Positions 1-7,965 of a stretch of 64,000 nt of DNA are shown here, piece by piece (position 1 is the stretch's first letter; each line of letters begins with the position of its first letter). Made by a program: the position numbers and the translations under genes. The notes beneath the pieces are model-generated. The model ran no database searches. It saw only the letters and a list, made by a program, of their open reading frames with translations, and was not told the origin of the DNA. The DNA comes from Fibrivirga algicola (lineage in GTDB: Bacteria; Bacteroidota; Bacteroidia; Cytophagales; Spirosomataceae): NCBI RefSeq assembly GCF_011742925.1, contig NZ_WAEL01000002.1, positions 310,001-374,000 of the forward strand, in the 5' to 3' direction.

Positions 1-1103
1 GTGATCTTGCCAACCAGCGGTGCGCCGACCAGAATCATCACAATCCCCAGCATGTTCACCAAGCCCATTGCCGCCCCGCCTCGACCAGGGAACAGAGCTA
101 CCGCCCGGTTGAACAGCGACGCGTAGGGCAGGCCGCAGCCTACACCTAGCAGCCCAATACCGAGCAGGGCAACAGCCAGCGAGTTACCCGAAACGGCCAG
201 CAAGAAGCAGCCAACAGCGTTCATCAGCAAACTCACCAGCAGTAGTTTTCGAACGCCTACTGTACCGACTAGCTGCCCGCCCCACGGCCGGGAAAAGATG
301 CCAATCAGCAAGACTAACGAAGCAATAAAGCTGATGAGCAGCTTAGTTTCCGGCTTCTCACCAAGCTGCTCTTTCAGCAGGGTGGTTGTCCACGTACCGA
401 CCACGATCACCAGGCCAAACGATGCCATCTGCACTAGCCCCAGCAACCAGAGCTGCCCGTGCGACAGCATTTTCAGCAAACTTCCCGCCGCGTGCTTATG
501 TACGGTTGCTTCAGGGGCCGCAAACAGGCACAATACCAACACAGACAAGGCCACCAGCGCGGTAGAAATAAACGCACCCGGCCAGCCGAACGCTTCGGCC
601 AGGCGCGGTACGGCAAAAATCACAAAGCCCGACCCCAGCAGCACCGAACCACCGTAGTAGCCCTGCGCCATGTGCAGGCGACTGGTCGGCAGTACCTGCG
701 TCAGGTAGCGCGCTCCCGCTACAAAACTGCTGCCCGTTCCCAGGCCCGTCACAACTTTCCAGAACAACAATTGATTGTAGCTGGTAGCGAAGGAGATGCC
801 GAAGTTGCCCAGACAAACCACGGCCAGCGCTATCAGCAATACCCGCCGTCCGCCGTAAGTGTCAGCCAGGTGTCCACCCGGAATCTGCATCAGGGCATGG
901 GTCAGGAAAATACCGGTTGTCAGCAGGCCCGCCATAGCTTTGGTGACGCCAAACTCCTTGATGAGTAAAGGTACCAGCGGCGCGTGGTTGGTGTAATTGC
1001 ACGAAAAAGCAAAGGCAACCGAACAGGCGCAAAGCAAAATCAGGGCTTCGCTCCGGACAGCGGCCTGCGGGTCAAGGTTGGCTTCCGTAGTAGGTGCGTT
1101 CAT
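1..1103 (-). CDS. MFS transporter (partial, C-terminus beyond window)
   Basis: Major facilitator superfamily transporter of the inner membrane; substrate unknown. Reading inward from the ATG at 1103, the first helix ends in an N-Y-T-N-H motif and the loop between helices 2 and 3 carries the signature GHLADTYGGRR (motif A of the family). Repeated hydrophobic segments follow through at least ten helices to the window edge, where the frame is still open, so about 367 residues are seen and the C-terminus is missing. The ATG overlaps the TGA of a degraded SGNH hydrolase remnant (ATGA overlap), which suggests the two were once co-transcribed. The sequence is somewhat reminiscent of nitrate/nitrite or cyanate porters, but I would not assign a substrate. 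Confidence 0.85.
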   Translation of the reverse strand, partial: MNAPTTEANLDPQAAVRSEALILLCACSVAFAFSCNYTNHAPLVPLLIKEFGVTKAMAGLLTTGIFLTHALMQIPGGHLADTYGGRRVLLIALAVVCLGNFGISFATSYNQLLFWKVVTGLGTGSSFVAGARYLTQVLPTSRLHMAQGYYGGSVLLGSGFVIFAVPRLAEAFGWPGAFISTALVALSVLVLCLFAAPEATVHKHAAGSLLKMLSHGQLWLLGLVQMASFGLVIVVGTWTTTLLKEQLGEKPETKLLISFIASLVLLIGIFSRPWGGQLVGTVGVRKLLLVSLLMNAVGCFLLAVSGNSLAVALLGIGLLGVGCGLPYASLFNRAVALFPGRGGAAMGLVNMLGIVMILVGAPLVGKI

Positions 1104-1347
1104 GACTTAAAAAGTAGACGGTTTAGGTTTTCCTTAATAAGCACAGCCCAGCATTTATATCCTGCTTCGTTGAGGTGAAGCGTGTCCGCATCCTACACTG
1201 ATGGAATAGATTTTCCCTCGTGGCCGAAAAACAGGGGGGGATAATTTCGTGGAAAAATAGCGTAGGCGCTTGAGCACCTGGCTGCTGAGCTAACAAGTCG
1301 AAGACACGCTCAAACAACAGACGATCGGTGGTTTCCTTAGACAACAT
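1100..1347 (-). pseudogene. remnant of SGNH/GDSL hydrolase gene
   Basis: The last 30 codons (1189-1100) read ADTLHLNEAGYKCWA followed by a short basic tail and TGA. The D-x-L-H-L-N-E-A-G-Y block is the C-terminal catalytic Asp-His block of SGNH (GDSL) esterases. In front of it the frame is broken: the neighbouring open stretch up to 1347 is in another frame and contains no Ser block or Gly/Asn block. A second orphan tail (about 25 codons ending in TAG near 1358) lies just upstream. The simplest reading is a hydrolase gene lost by internal deletion and frameshift. The stop still overlaps the MFS start by the ATGA arrangement of an operon. The family call for the final block is firm; the origin of the upstream pieces is not. 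Confidence 0.65.
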
Positions 1348-1446
1348 GGCCCAGACAGCATAGCTAGTAAATGCCCTGCTCGAATGCCCATTGGAGCAGT
1401 AACTGAGTGTCAGGCAACGTACCTGAACTTTCGGCGCAACAGTAGG

Positions 1447-2694
1447 TCAGCAGTTCACCTGATCGAGCCGTACCCGATGGGTCGGTGCCGATTTCGGTAG
1501 GCGAGCGGTGTGTTGTTGTGAACGTACCGGCTCAGTGCGCTGCATCACGCTGGTGAGCAGGCTGTCCAGTGCTGCCAGCACAAAGGGCCGCTTCGGCATG
1601 GAATTGATCACCTGCAGGTCTTCCCAAAACGTTGATTCTTCATTCATAAACCGGAATAGAACGGCTGGCTTGTTATGAGTGAACAAGCGGGTAAATAGAT
1701 CAACCGCCGGAATCCGATGGTGAATCAGTACGTTTAGAAATACCGTATCCAGAGCGCGTTTTACCCAGCTACGTACCTCGCCAGTCTGGAGCGTGGGCGT
1801 CCCCGTTTTCACCCAATTGTCGACCAGGCCCCGCAGGCACTCCTGGGTACGTTGGAAGGTGTAGCCGGTTGACGGCCTGGTGTAGCCGCCTGCCATTCCA
1901 ATCCGCAGTACGTGCCCGCCCGGCTGCACTGGGGGCAATTCATCAGTCATCGGAATAACACCCCGCTCGGTTTCCTGAATCCGGTAACCGCCGGTATCGA
2001 TAAACGTGCTGATATAGCGGCGGAGCGCATCGGTATACTCAGCGTCGGCCAACACTTGCTGCCCGAAAACCGTGTATTCAACGAGTGCAGTACGTTTGTC
2101 GAAAGGCAAGAGGTAAAAGAATCGGCAATCATTGAGCTGCGGTACCCGAAAATCCATGATTCGGGGTGTACTAACGTCGAAGCAATCATATTCGGTAGTG
2201 ATCACCCATCCCTTGAAATGTTGGAGTAAGTGCTGTGTGCCGGGACGATTGGTACTCAGCGGACTGACGCTATCGAACACGTACCGGCCCAGGTACGTGG
2301 TGTTGCCTGCCCGTACCACACCGCCGCCCGCCGTTTCATGTATGTCGTTAACCGTGGCGTATTCAATATGCAGATTGGGTAAGTTGGCCAGTTGCCCCCG
2401 GGCAAACGCATAGAAATCAATGCCTCGCAACATTTTGTAGGTCGACTGACCGAGGGGTAACAAACGCGACGCCTTTTTACCGACAAATGCCACTTGCTGC
2501 CAGCTTCGGAACAAGATTGACTCAAACGGACCCGGCTCTGACTCCCAGAAACACCAGGTTCGATCATTGCGGTCTTTAGGCTCCCGGTCGATCAGCAGGA
2601 TGGAGCTATTCCGCAGGGGCGACTGGCTAAGGTAATAACATAAACTCAGGCCAGCCATGCCACCACCCGCAATGATGATGTCGTACCGTTTCAT
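1447..2694 (-). CDS. crtY: lycopene beta-cyclase (CrtY type)
   Basis: FAD-dependent lycopene cyclase of 415 residues that converts lycopene to beta-carotene, the precursor of retinal. The N-terminus is a dinucleotide-binding fold with GGGMAGLS at about residues 10-17, then the family motif DRTWCFWE near residue 47, and a G-M-A-G-G-Y-T-R-P-S-T-G-Y block in the C-terminal half typical of this family. The ATG at 2694 is chosen because the Rossmann strand (KRYDIIIAGGG) starts right there; a longer frame would run back into the rhodopsin stop. It is the third gene of a minus-strand set blh, rhodopsin, crtY. A hairpin separates it from the rhodopsin, so its expression may partly depend on read-through. 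Confidence 0.92.
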   Translation of the reverse strand: MKRYDIIIAGGGMAGLSLCYYLSQSPLRNSSILLIDREPKDRNDRTWCFWESEPGPFESILFRSWQQVAFVGKKASRLLPLGQSTYKMLRGIDFYAFARGQLANLPNLHIEYATVNDIHETAGGGVVRAGNTTYLGRYVFDSVSPLSTNRPGTQHLLQHFKGWVITTEYDCFDVSTPRIMDFRVPQLNDCRFFYLLPFDKRTALVEYTVFGQQVLADAEYTDALRRYISTFIDTGGYRIQETERGVIPMTDELPPVQPGGHVLRIGMAGGYTRPSTGYTFQRTQECLRGLVDNWVKTGTPTLQTGEVRSWVKRALDTVFLNVLIHHRIPAVDLFTRLFTHNKPAVLFRFMNEESTFWEDLQVINSMPKRPFVLAALDSLLTSVMQRTEPVRSQQHTARLPKSAPTHRVRLDQVNC

Positions 2695-2733
2695 AATCAG
2701 TAAGTTGTAGCTACGGAGGGAAATCTGATTGGC

Positions 2734-2770
2734 AAAAGGGCCCGTCTCTGGGTGAGATGGGCCCTTTTTT
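2734..2770 (-). terminator. hairpin terminator/attenuator between rhodopsin and crtY
   Basis: Inverted repeat with GC-rich core GGGCCC on both arms, A-run on one side and T-run on the other, 25 bases downstream of the rhodopsin stop and 40 bases upstream of the crtY start. On the minus strand it ends in a T tract, so it can act as an intrinsic terminator after the rhodopsin gene. Partial read-through would give high rhodopsin and low cyclase transcript, a sensible ratio for a pigment-binding protein and an enzyme (inference). Confidence 0.7.
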
Positions 2771-2794
2771 AGTCTGTTGATGACGTGTAATTGC

Positions 2795-3550
2795 TTAGGC
2801 AGCAACCGTAGTGGCTTTCACTAATTTCGCCTCGTTTTGTGTCGAGGTCATTGCCGCACCGTATACCACCAGACCGAAACCGATTTTATTCACTGCATCA
2901 GCGATGTTGTAAATCAGGTCCAGGTTCAGGCCCATTCCTGCCAGCAGGTTACCAGGCATGGCCATGTAGCCAATTGGGTAGATAGCCCAACCAATGATAG
3001 CGAAGTTGCGGAGCAACCGAACGGCTTTGCTTACTTCAGGATTAGCCGAAGCGTCGGCTACTTTCTTCACGTCACCGGCTGTTGCTTCATAAATTACACC
3101 GAGGTAACCCAGCGTTGAGATAAAGCCCCACATGATCGTACGATCAGGCTGAATGGCTTCGCCAATGTAGCCCGCTACGAGCATAAGCACCGAGTAGGCG
3201 ACCAACTTGTACAGGGTAGTCACTTTACCGCCGTAAGGCTTGATGAGCAGGTAGAATTCTACGCACATCAGGGGTACAGTCAGCGTCCAGTCGATATACC
3301 GGAATTCAGTTGGCGACGTGTGGGTGTTGAGCCATACATCCCGCATGTAGAAGTAATGGACTGAGGCAATCATAGTGATGAGGCCCGAGATCAGCAGGGA
3401 CGTTTTCCACTTACCATCTACCTGGCTGCGTTCCATGAAGAAGAACACGGAGGCGGCAAACATCGACATATAGCCGGTGAAGAAGGTGAAGCCGATTACA
3501 TCACCTGGCTGGAGAGCTTCCAGCAGAATTGAACTTAGCTGATTAAGCAT
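2795..3550 (-). CDS. light-driven proton-pumping rhodopsin (xanthorhodopsin-like)
   Basis: Seven-helix microbial rhodopsin of 251 residues. Numbered from the ATG at 3550: helix C reads RYIDWTLTVPLMCVE, giving proton acceptor D87, T91 and donor E98 (the D-T-E motif of outward proton pumps); H65 is the conserved partner of the acceptor; D218 is the second counterion and K222 the retinal Schiff-base lysine. M95 is at the spectral tuning site (Leu or Met there means green absorption). G142 falls where xanthorhodopsin has the glycine that leaves a window for a carotenoid antenna and where proteorhodopsins have a bulky Phe (alignment by eye from the I-Y-E-x-x-A-G anchor). The first 18 codons of the longer frame are not hydrophobic and were left out. 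Neighbours blh and crtY supply the chromophore. Confidence 0.95.
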   Translation of the reverse strand: MLNQLSSILLEALQPGDVIGFTFFTGYMSMFAASVFFFMERSQVDGKWKTSLLISGLITMIASVHYFYMRDVWLNTHTSPTEFRYIDWTLTVPLMCVEFYLLIKPYGGKVTTLYKLVAYSVLMLVAGYIGEAIQPDRTIMWGFISTLGYLGVIYEATAGDVKKVADASANPEVSKAVRLLRNFAIIGWAIYPIGYMAMPGNLLAGMGLNLDLIYNIADAVNKIGFGLVVYGAAMTSTQNEAKLVKATTVAA

Positions 3551-3659
3551 AAAAGTACAGAATGTGTTAAGATGGTTACTAGTTACATGATCTGTTCCAG
3601 GCACCCGCCTTGAAACAGTACAATTGATTACTTAAATATAAATACATCATTTGATCGTG

Positions 3660-3695
3660 TTTTGTTTAGCTTTATTTAAAATAAATTAAACAAAA
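3660..3695. promoter_or_regulatory. nested palindrome upstream of rhodopsin gene
   Basis: A 36-base AT-rich double palindrome in the gap between blh and the rhodopsin gene. The outer arms are TTTTGTTTA (3660-3668) and TAAACAAAA (3687-3695), a perfect 9-base match; the inner arms TTTATTT and AAATAAA are also perfect around a single central A. It lies 110 bases before the rhodopsin ATG in a 246-base gap that otherwise is plain AT-rich sequence. It could be an operator for a dimeric regulator or part of the promoter; no -33/-7 pair of good quality was seen next to it. Confidence 0.5.
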
Positions 3696-3796
3696 CAAGA
3701 AAAAACCCTGCATCACCATAAGTAATTATGACAAAGCAAGGCCTTTATAATCAATATTATTTAAATAGAATAATACTTTAATTAACTCATTTTCAA

Positions 3797-4744
3797 TTAT
3801 TTATATTTATTATTCAACTGATGCATGACCTGGATATGCGGTAGAGTGATTGTAGACAAAACAATAAACAAAGTAGGTATTGGATCGAGGGTAGGCACGT
3901 ATATTTTCCAGGCAATTGTACACGTACCTAAAAACAAGAAGGCGGCGACAGTCAACGGCATGGCTTGCCACCATAAGTGCCACGCCGAATGCAACGATGA
4001 GCCAGGTAAGCTAAGGTAGGCTCGAATGCTTCCGAACGAGCTGAGGGCGTGCCAGCCCGCGAAGTACAGAATGAAAGCCGGTAGCAGCGGAAGTGGGTAA
4101 GTTAGCAGCAGTATTACCCCCAACCGAAGCAGTCGCCCACCGTTTATAGCTATGGGGCGCTGCCAGTACGACAGCCCGATAAGGGTCATAAGTAGAGCAG
4201 TGATGCCAGTCATTACAGCGGCAGTATGCCTGGTTAGGTACGTCCAGACCTGAATCGTGTACGGGTCTCCCTGCACAATGCGGGCTATGATGGGATTTAC
4301 CTCCTGCCAGTGGGTGAGCAAAATAAACGCCAGCACCCAACCGCCACAGACAAACCGGGCCAGTGACCATAAAACGGTAGCGGGTGCATTCTCAAGGTCG
4401 GTTTCGCCAAAATGCCAGGCTGAGATGACCAGAAAAACAACCAGACTCCCAACCGGCGATACGAGCCATCCAACCCCATAGGCTGCAATCAGTAGCAGGT
4501 ATTTAAGAATAAACCAGCCCATCGAAAACGGCCGGTTTGCCTGTGCGCTCCGTCGCTGCTCAATAAGATGGTCAAGTGCCCCATGCGGAATACCCGCCGC
4601 CAGCAACAGCAATAGACATACCACAAATTGCACCAGCAACGGTAGTGGCCCTACCCCATACTGGTAGCTAATGAGCAATACCCCCACCAACATGGTCAGG
4701 TACGTAGGCGTTTGCAGGATCAGGTTACGGAGTTGTATAGGCAT
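3797..4744 (-). CDS. blh: beta-carotene 15,15'-dioxygenase, Brp/Blh family
   Basis: Membrane-embedded dioxygenase of 315 residues that cleaves beta-carotene into two retinal molecules. The four conserved histidine motifs are all present: GIPHGALDH (H54, H59), AWHFGETD (H111), GWHALSS (H232) and LPHIQVMH (H303), spaced among about eight hydrophobic helices as in characterised Blh enzymes. The start at 4744 places the first helix at the N-terminus; an earlier ATG at 4768 would add eight residues and cannot be excluded. It is the first gene of the minus-strand blh, rhodopsin, crtY set, 246 bases before the rhodopsin. Confidence 0.93.
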   Translation of the reverse strand: MPIQLRNLILQTPTYLTMLVGVLLISYQYGVGPLPLLVQFVVCLLLLLAAGIPHGALDHLIEQRRSAQANRPFSMGWFILKYLLLIAAYGVGWLVSPVGSLVVFLVISAWHFGETDLENAPATVLWSLARFVCGGWVLAFILLTHWQEVNPIIARIVQGDPYTIQVWTYLTRHTAAVMTGITALLMTLIGLSYWQRPIAINGGRLLRLGVILLLTYPLPLLPAFILYFAGWHALSSFGSIRAYLSLPGSSLHSAWHLWWQAMPLTVAAFLFLGTCTIAWKIYVPTLDPIPTLFIVLSTITLPHIQVMHQLNNKYK

Positions 4745-5010
4745 AGAGTAGGTCGGTGGCAGGTACATTACCGCGCTGCATTGCCTGAATGGTCCTACAG
4801 CCGCAACGTGGATAGGCAAGTTAAGCAAGACACTCAGAAACAGGACACTGACACGATTCCATCTCCCAGGTATATTGGCCGCTTATTCCACAGTGTAACT
4901 CGATGTCTTAGCGTGTAGCCACAAAAAAAGCCCATCATTTCAAGCGTGATTCGAATCGCATCAGCGAACAGCCAGGACTACTTACTGCCACGCAGCCACA
5001 ATAGCTAAAA

Positions 5011-5042
5011 AACAAAAAAGCCAATCATTTCTGATTGGCTTT
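5011..5042 (-). terminator. terminator of tRNA-Pro
   Basis: Perfect 10-base arms AAGCCAATCA and TGATTGGCTT with a 4-base loop, followed on the minus strand by a T-rich tract. It begins directly after the encoded CCA of the tRNA gene. The remaining part of the gap to blh (4745-5010) shows no gene. Confidence 0.8.
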
Positions 5043-5118
5043 GGTCGGGAAGGCGGGATTCGAACCCACGACCTCTTGCACCCCATGCAAGCACGCTACC
5101 GGACTGCGCTACATCCCG
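5042..5118 (-). tRNA. tRNA-Pro (anticodon GGG), with encoded CCA
   Basis: Reading the minus strand from 5118: acceptor CGGGATG, D arm GCGC/GCGT, anticodon stem CTTGC/GCAAG with loop ATGGGGT (U33, anticodon GGG, G37), 5-base variable loop, T arm GTGGG TTCGAAT CCCGC, acceptor CTTCCCG, discriminator A and CCA. The tRNA body is 74 nt. Position 6 to 67 of the acceptor is a U-U mismatch; the other six pairs are intact. Anticodon GGG reads CCC and CCU proline codons. Confidence 0.95.
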
Positions 5119-5164
5119 TTTTGGAGTTGCAAAGATAGTAAAGCAGGTTCAATGCACAAAGTAA

Positions 5165-5205
5165 AAGGGCGTTGCCAAAGCTAAATTTTGCCTGGCAACG
5201 CCCTT
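5165..5205 (-). terminator. terminator of the metalloprotease gene
   Basis: Perfect 13-base arms AAGGGCGTTGCCA and TGGCAACGCCCTT around a 15-base loop, starting 19 bases after the stop of the metalloprotease gene and followed on the minus strand by a short T tract. Confidence 0.8.
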
Positions 5206-5223
5206 ATAATATGCACTCAACTA

Positions 5224-7827
5224 CTAGCCTTTCTTCGGATCAAGGGCGCTCTGAATACGCGCCTGAATGTCGGCCAGGTGATATTTGCTCATCGTGTCTG
5301 CCTGACGGGGCATAGCCGCTGCAATACTACGCTGCAGGCCGGTTAACTGACCACGAACAACCGACATGATATCTGACTTGCGAATGTCTGTTACCGGACC
5401 AGCATTGAACCGGAAACCGGCACCACCACCTGCAACAACCGTTGCACCCGACGAGGCAGGTGTGTTCAATACGGCGATCAGCTTCTCTACATAAGCTTTC
5501 TGTAGGTTCCGACGGTAGATGTCAATTGACTTACCCGTTGCCAGCTCTGAATAAATGCCGTTCTGCAGATCACCCATAAACTCGATGAGTGTGTAGCTTG
5601 GCGTGCCAGCTTTAGCCAGCGAACCCGAACCCGTTTCGATCAGGCGCGATAGTCGACCCACATCGGTCAGGCTGTTCAGTGTAGTCTCCTGCAACGTCCG
5701 AATGTAGTCGATGCCCTGATCGGCCCGTACCAGCGGCATGATCTTCGGATCGAGAATCCAGGTCGGAGTCTGGAACAGTTGTGTATTCAGGAAGTTCATG
5801 GCTTCCTTCTGCAAAGCGCGGGGCGTTGGTTCATACACCATCATACCCGTTTGATCATAGGTACGTGGGGTTTCGTAGATACCACCAACGTACTTGGTTA
5901 CGTGGCCCATATACCGGCGAAACTGACCAACCACTTCACCGTACATTTCGCGCAACTTGTCGTAATCTTCAGCCTCTTCCTTGGTCCATTCGGGCAGGTT
6001 TGGCATGATCCGCTTTAGGTTTTTAATACCATATTCGCTGGCCTTCATGGCGTTGTCGCCTAGATCTTCGCTCTGCGAACGGGGGTCCATCGGGTTAATT
6101 TCAGTACCAAACCAGTAGCGTGGATCTTTCTCGTGGCTCTTCACCCAACCATTCAGCACCAGCTTATCGGCGGCAGCATCTTTGGTATCGTAAACAGGCT
6201 TGTAGCCCCACTCGACCGCCCAGATGTCGTAGGTACCAATACGGGGAAACAGATCGGTGATGCCATCTTCAGGCTGTGCTACGTAGTTGAAACGGGCATA
6301 GTCCATGATTGACGCCGTGTGGCCGTTTTGCGCGATAAATGCTTTGTCGCGCAGTTTTTCAACCGGTGTGGCGTGGCTCGATCCGAAGTTGTGGCGCAGA
6401 CCAAGGGTATGGCCTACTTCATGGCTCGACACGAACCGGATCAGTTGCCCCATCAGTTCATCGTCAAACTTAGGCTTGCGGGCGCGGGCGTCTACAGCGG
6501 CGCCCTGTACTACATACCACTTCCGCAGCAGGTTCATCACGTTGTGGTACCAGCCGATGTGGCTCTCGATGATCTCACCCGAACGTGGGTCATTTACGTT
6601 TGGCCCATAGGCGTTTTCGATGTCAGAGGCGAAATAACGGATTACTGAGTACCGGGCATCTTCGAGGCTGAGCGTCGTATCGGCGCGGTTCCAGTCCTTA
6701 GCAATGATGGCGTTTTTCCAGCCTGCCTTCTCAAAAGCTTTCTGCCAGTCGGCTACCCCCGCTTTTAGGAACGGACGCCATTTAGTTGGTGTGGCCGGAT
6801 CGATGTAATACACGATCTGCTTCTTTGGCTCAATCAGCTCACCTTTTTTCTGACGCTCGGCATCGGCGTCATTCTTAGGTTCTAAACGCCACCGAACGGC
6901 GAACGTTTCGTCTTCGGTCCGCTGCGAATTATCATCGTAAACGGTATAGTTGTTGGCAAAGAAACCAACGCGGCTGTCAAAGAGACGCTTACGCATGGGC
7001 TCTTTCGGCAGCAGGATCATCGACGTATTAATTTCCATCGTTACAGCCCCCGCATCATTGCCACCAGGCAGGCTCACCGTCTGTTGCGGCGACGGGATTG
7101 GCGAGAATGGAGTTGGCGTGGTGTTCACGTTGAACGTCTTCGTAACCCGTACTTCCGTGTTGATCGGGTACGACTTCACCGTCTGGATAAACGATCGGTC
7201 GGCGGCGGCCGTGGTGATCCGGTAACGCGACTTAGTAGCTGGTGTCAGGGATACAACCTGGTTGTCGTTTCGGAAGAAATCCGTCACGTCGATCACCGAT
7301 GAGGTATCTCTACGTACAGCCCGCAGATCAAACGCTGCCGCAATGGGCTCAACGTTCGAGTTGCGAACGGCCTGTGAAATAGGCAGGGTATCACCAGTAG
7401 CTGTAGCCACGTTGATGTAGCTTACAACACGCAACAACAACCGACGATCCGGACCACGCTCCCAACGGAGCACCTGCCGGTTGGCCAGTTCACCACCGTA
7501 ACCAGCACCCGTTGGGGCTTTGGCAATACGGGTAATCGCCATGAACTCACGGCCAAGCAGCGAGTCAGCAATCTCCAGGTAATATTTATCATCGACCTGG
7601 TGAGCAGTAAATAACCCCCGACTGGTTTTAGCAGCGCGGGTGATTACCTCACGATAGGGTCTGATAGCAGCGCGGGGCGGACCGGCAGCTGTTGGTGACG
7701 CGGTATTGGCAACCGGTGTGGTTGCTGTAGCCGACGTGGGGGCACTGGGGCGATTCTGCGCCATCGTCATCGATGCGCAAAGAGCCAGTCCCGTCGCGTA
7801 AAGCGCTTGGGTAACTTTGAGATTCAT
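5224..7827 (-). CDS. exported zinc-dependent metalloprotease (DUF5117/DUF4953 type)
   Basis: Secreted or periplasmic metzincin-like peptidase, 867 residues. A signal peptide (about residues 1-23, ending A-M-T-M-A-Q) is followed by an Ala/Pro/Thr-rich linker to about residue 55, a beta-rich N-terminal region, and a catalytic domain with the extended zinc motif HEVGHTLGLRHN (H469, E470, H473, H479). A downstream S-I-M-D-Y segment is a plausible Met-turn. The C-terminal 250 residues are helical. This architecture is common in Bacteroidota, where the substrate is unknown. It is followed by its own terminator and preceded by an M1-type peptidase gene on the same strand, separated by a strong hairpin, so the two are probably separate transcripts with related roles in protein turnover outside the cytoplasm. 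Confidence 0.9.
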   Translation of the reverse strand: MNLKVTQALYATGLALCASMTMAQNRPSAPTSATATTPVANTASPTAAGPPRAAIRPYREVITRAAKTSRGLFTAHQVDDKYYLEIADSLLGREFMAITRIAKAPTGAGYGGELANRQVLRWERGPDRRLLLRVVSYINVATATGDTLPISQAVRNSNVEPIAAAFDLRAVRRDTSSVIDVTDFFRNDNQVVSLTPATKSRYRITTAAADRSFIQTVKSYPINTEVRVTKTFNVNTTPTPFSPIPSPQQTVSLPGGNDAGAVTMEINTSMILLPKEPMRKRLFDSRVGFFANNYTVYDDNSQRTEDETFAVRWRLEPKNDADAERQKKGELIEPKKQIVYYIDPATPTKWRPFLKAGVADWQKAFEKAGWKNAIIAKDWNRADTTLSLEDARYSVIRYFASDIENAYGPNVNDPRSGEIIESHIGWYHNVMNLLRKWYVVQGAAVDARARKPKFDDELMGQLIRFVSSHEVGHTLGLRHNFGSSHATPVEKLRDKAFIAQNGHTASIMDYARFNYVAQPEDGITDLFPRIGTYDIWAVEWGYKPVYDTKDAAADKLVLNGWVKSHEKDPRYWFGTEINPMDPRSQSEDLGDNAMKASEYGIKNLKRIMPNLPEWTKEEAEDYDKLREMYGEVVGQFRRYMGHVTKYVGGIYETPRTYDQTGMMVYEPTPRALQKEAMNFLNTQLFQTPTWILDPKIMPLVRADQGIDYIRTLQETTLNSLTDVGRLSRLIETGSGSLAKAGTPSYTLIEFMGDLQNGIYSELATGKSIDIYRRNLQKAYVEKLIAVLNTPASSGATVVAGGGAGFRFNAGPVTDIRKSDIMSVVRGQLTGLQRSIAAAMPRQADTMSKYHLADIQARIQSALDPKKG

Positions 7828-7906
7828 GAAAATGTGTTTGTTGGTAATTGGGTATTGGGTGGGTAAAAACGGTAGCCCAACTGGCTGGTAAGTAGAAAGC
7901 AGGCAA

Positions 7907-7949
7907 TCACAATAAATGCCAGTCTCTCCCAGGCTGGCATTTATTGTGA
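7907..7949 (-). terminator. long hairpin between the two peptidase genes
   Basis: Perfect 16-base arms, TCACAATAAATGCCAG (7907-7922) and its complement (7934-7949), with an 11-base loop, 17 bases after the stop of the M1 peptidase gene. There is no clear T tract, so it is either a terminator of unusual form or an mRNA-stabilising hairpin. Confidence 0.55.
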
Positions 7950-7965
7950 CTACGTGAAAATCTGG

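Noticed and set aside
511-816. Open frame inside the MFS gene on the minus strand
   Set aside because: Out of frame with the transporter that covers the region with clear helix pattern and motif A.
2795-3550. Rhodopsin as a sodium or chloride pump
   Set aside because: The helix C set is D-T-E; sodium pumps have N-D-Q and chloride pumps have N-T-Q or T-S-A/D.
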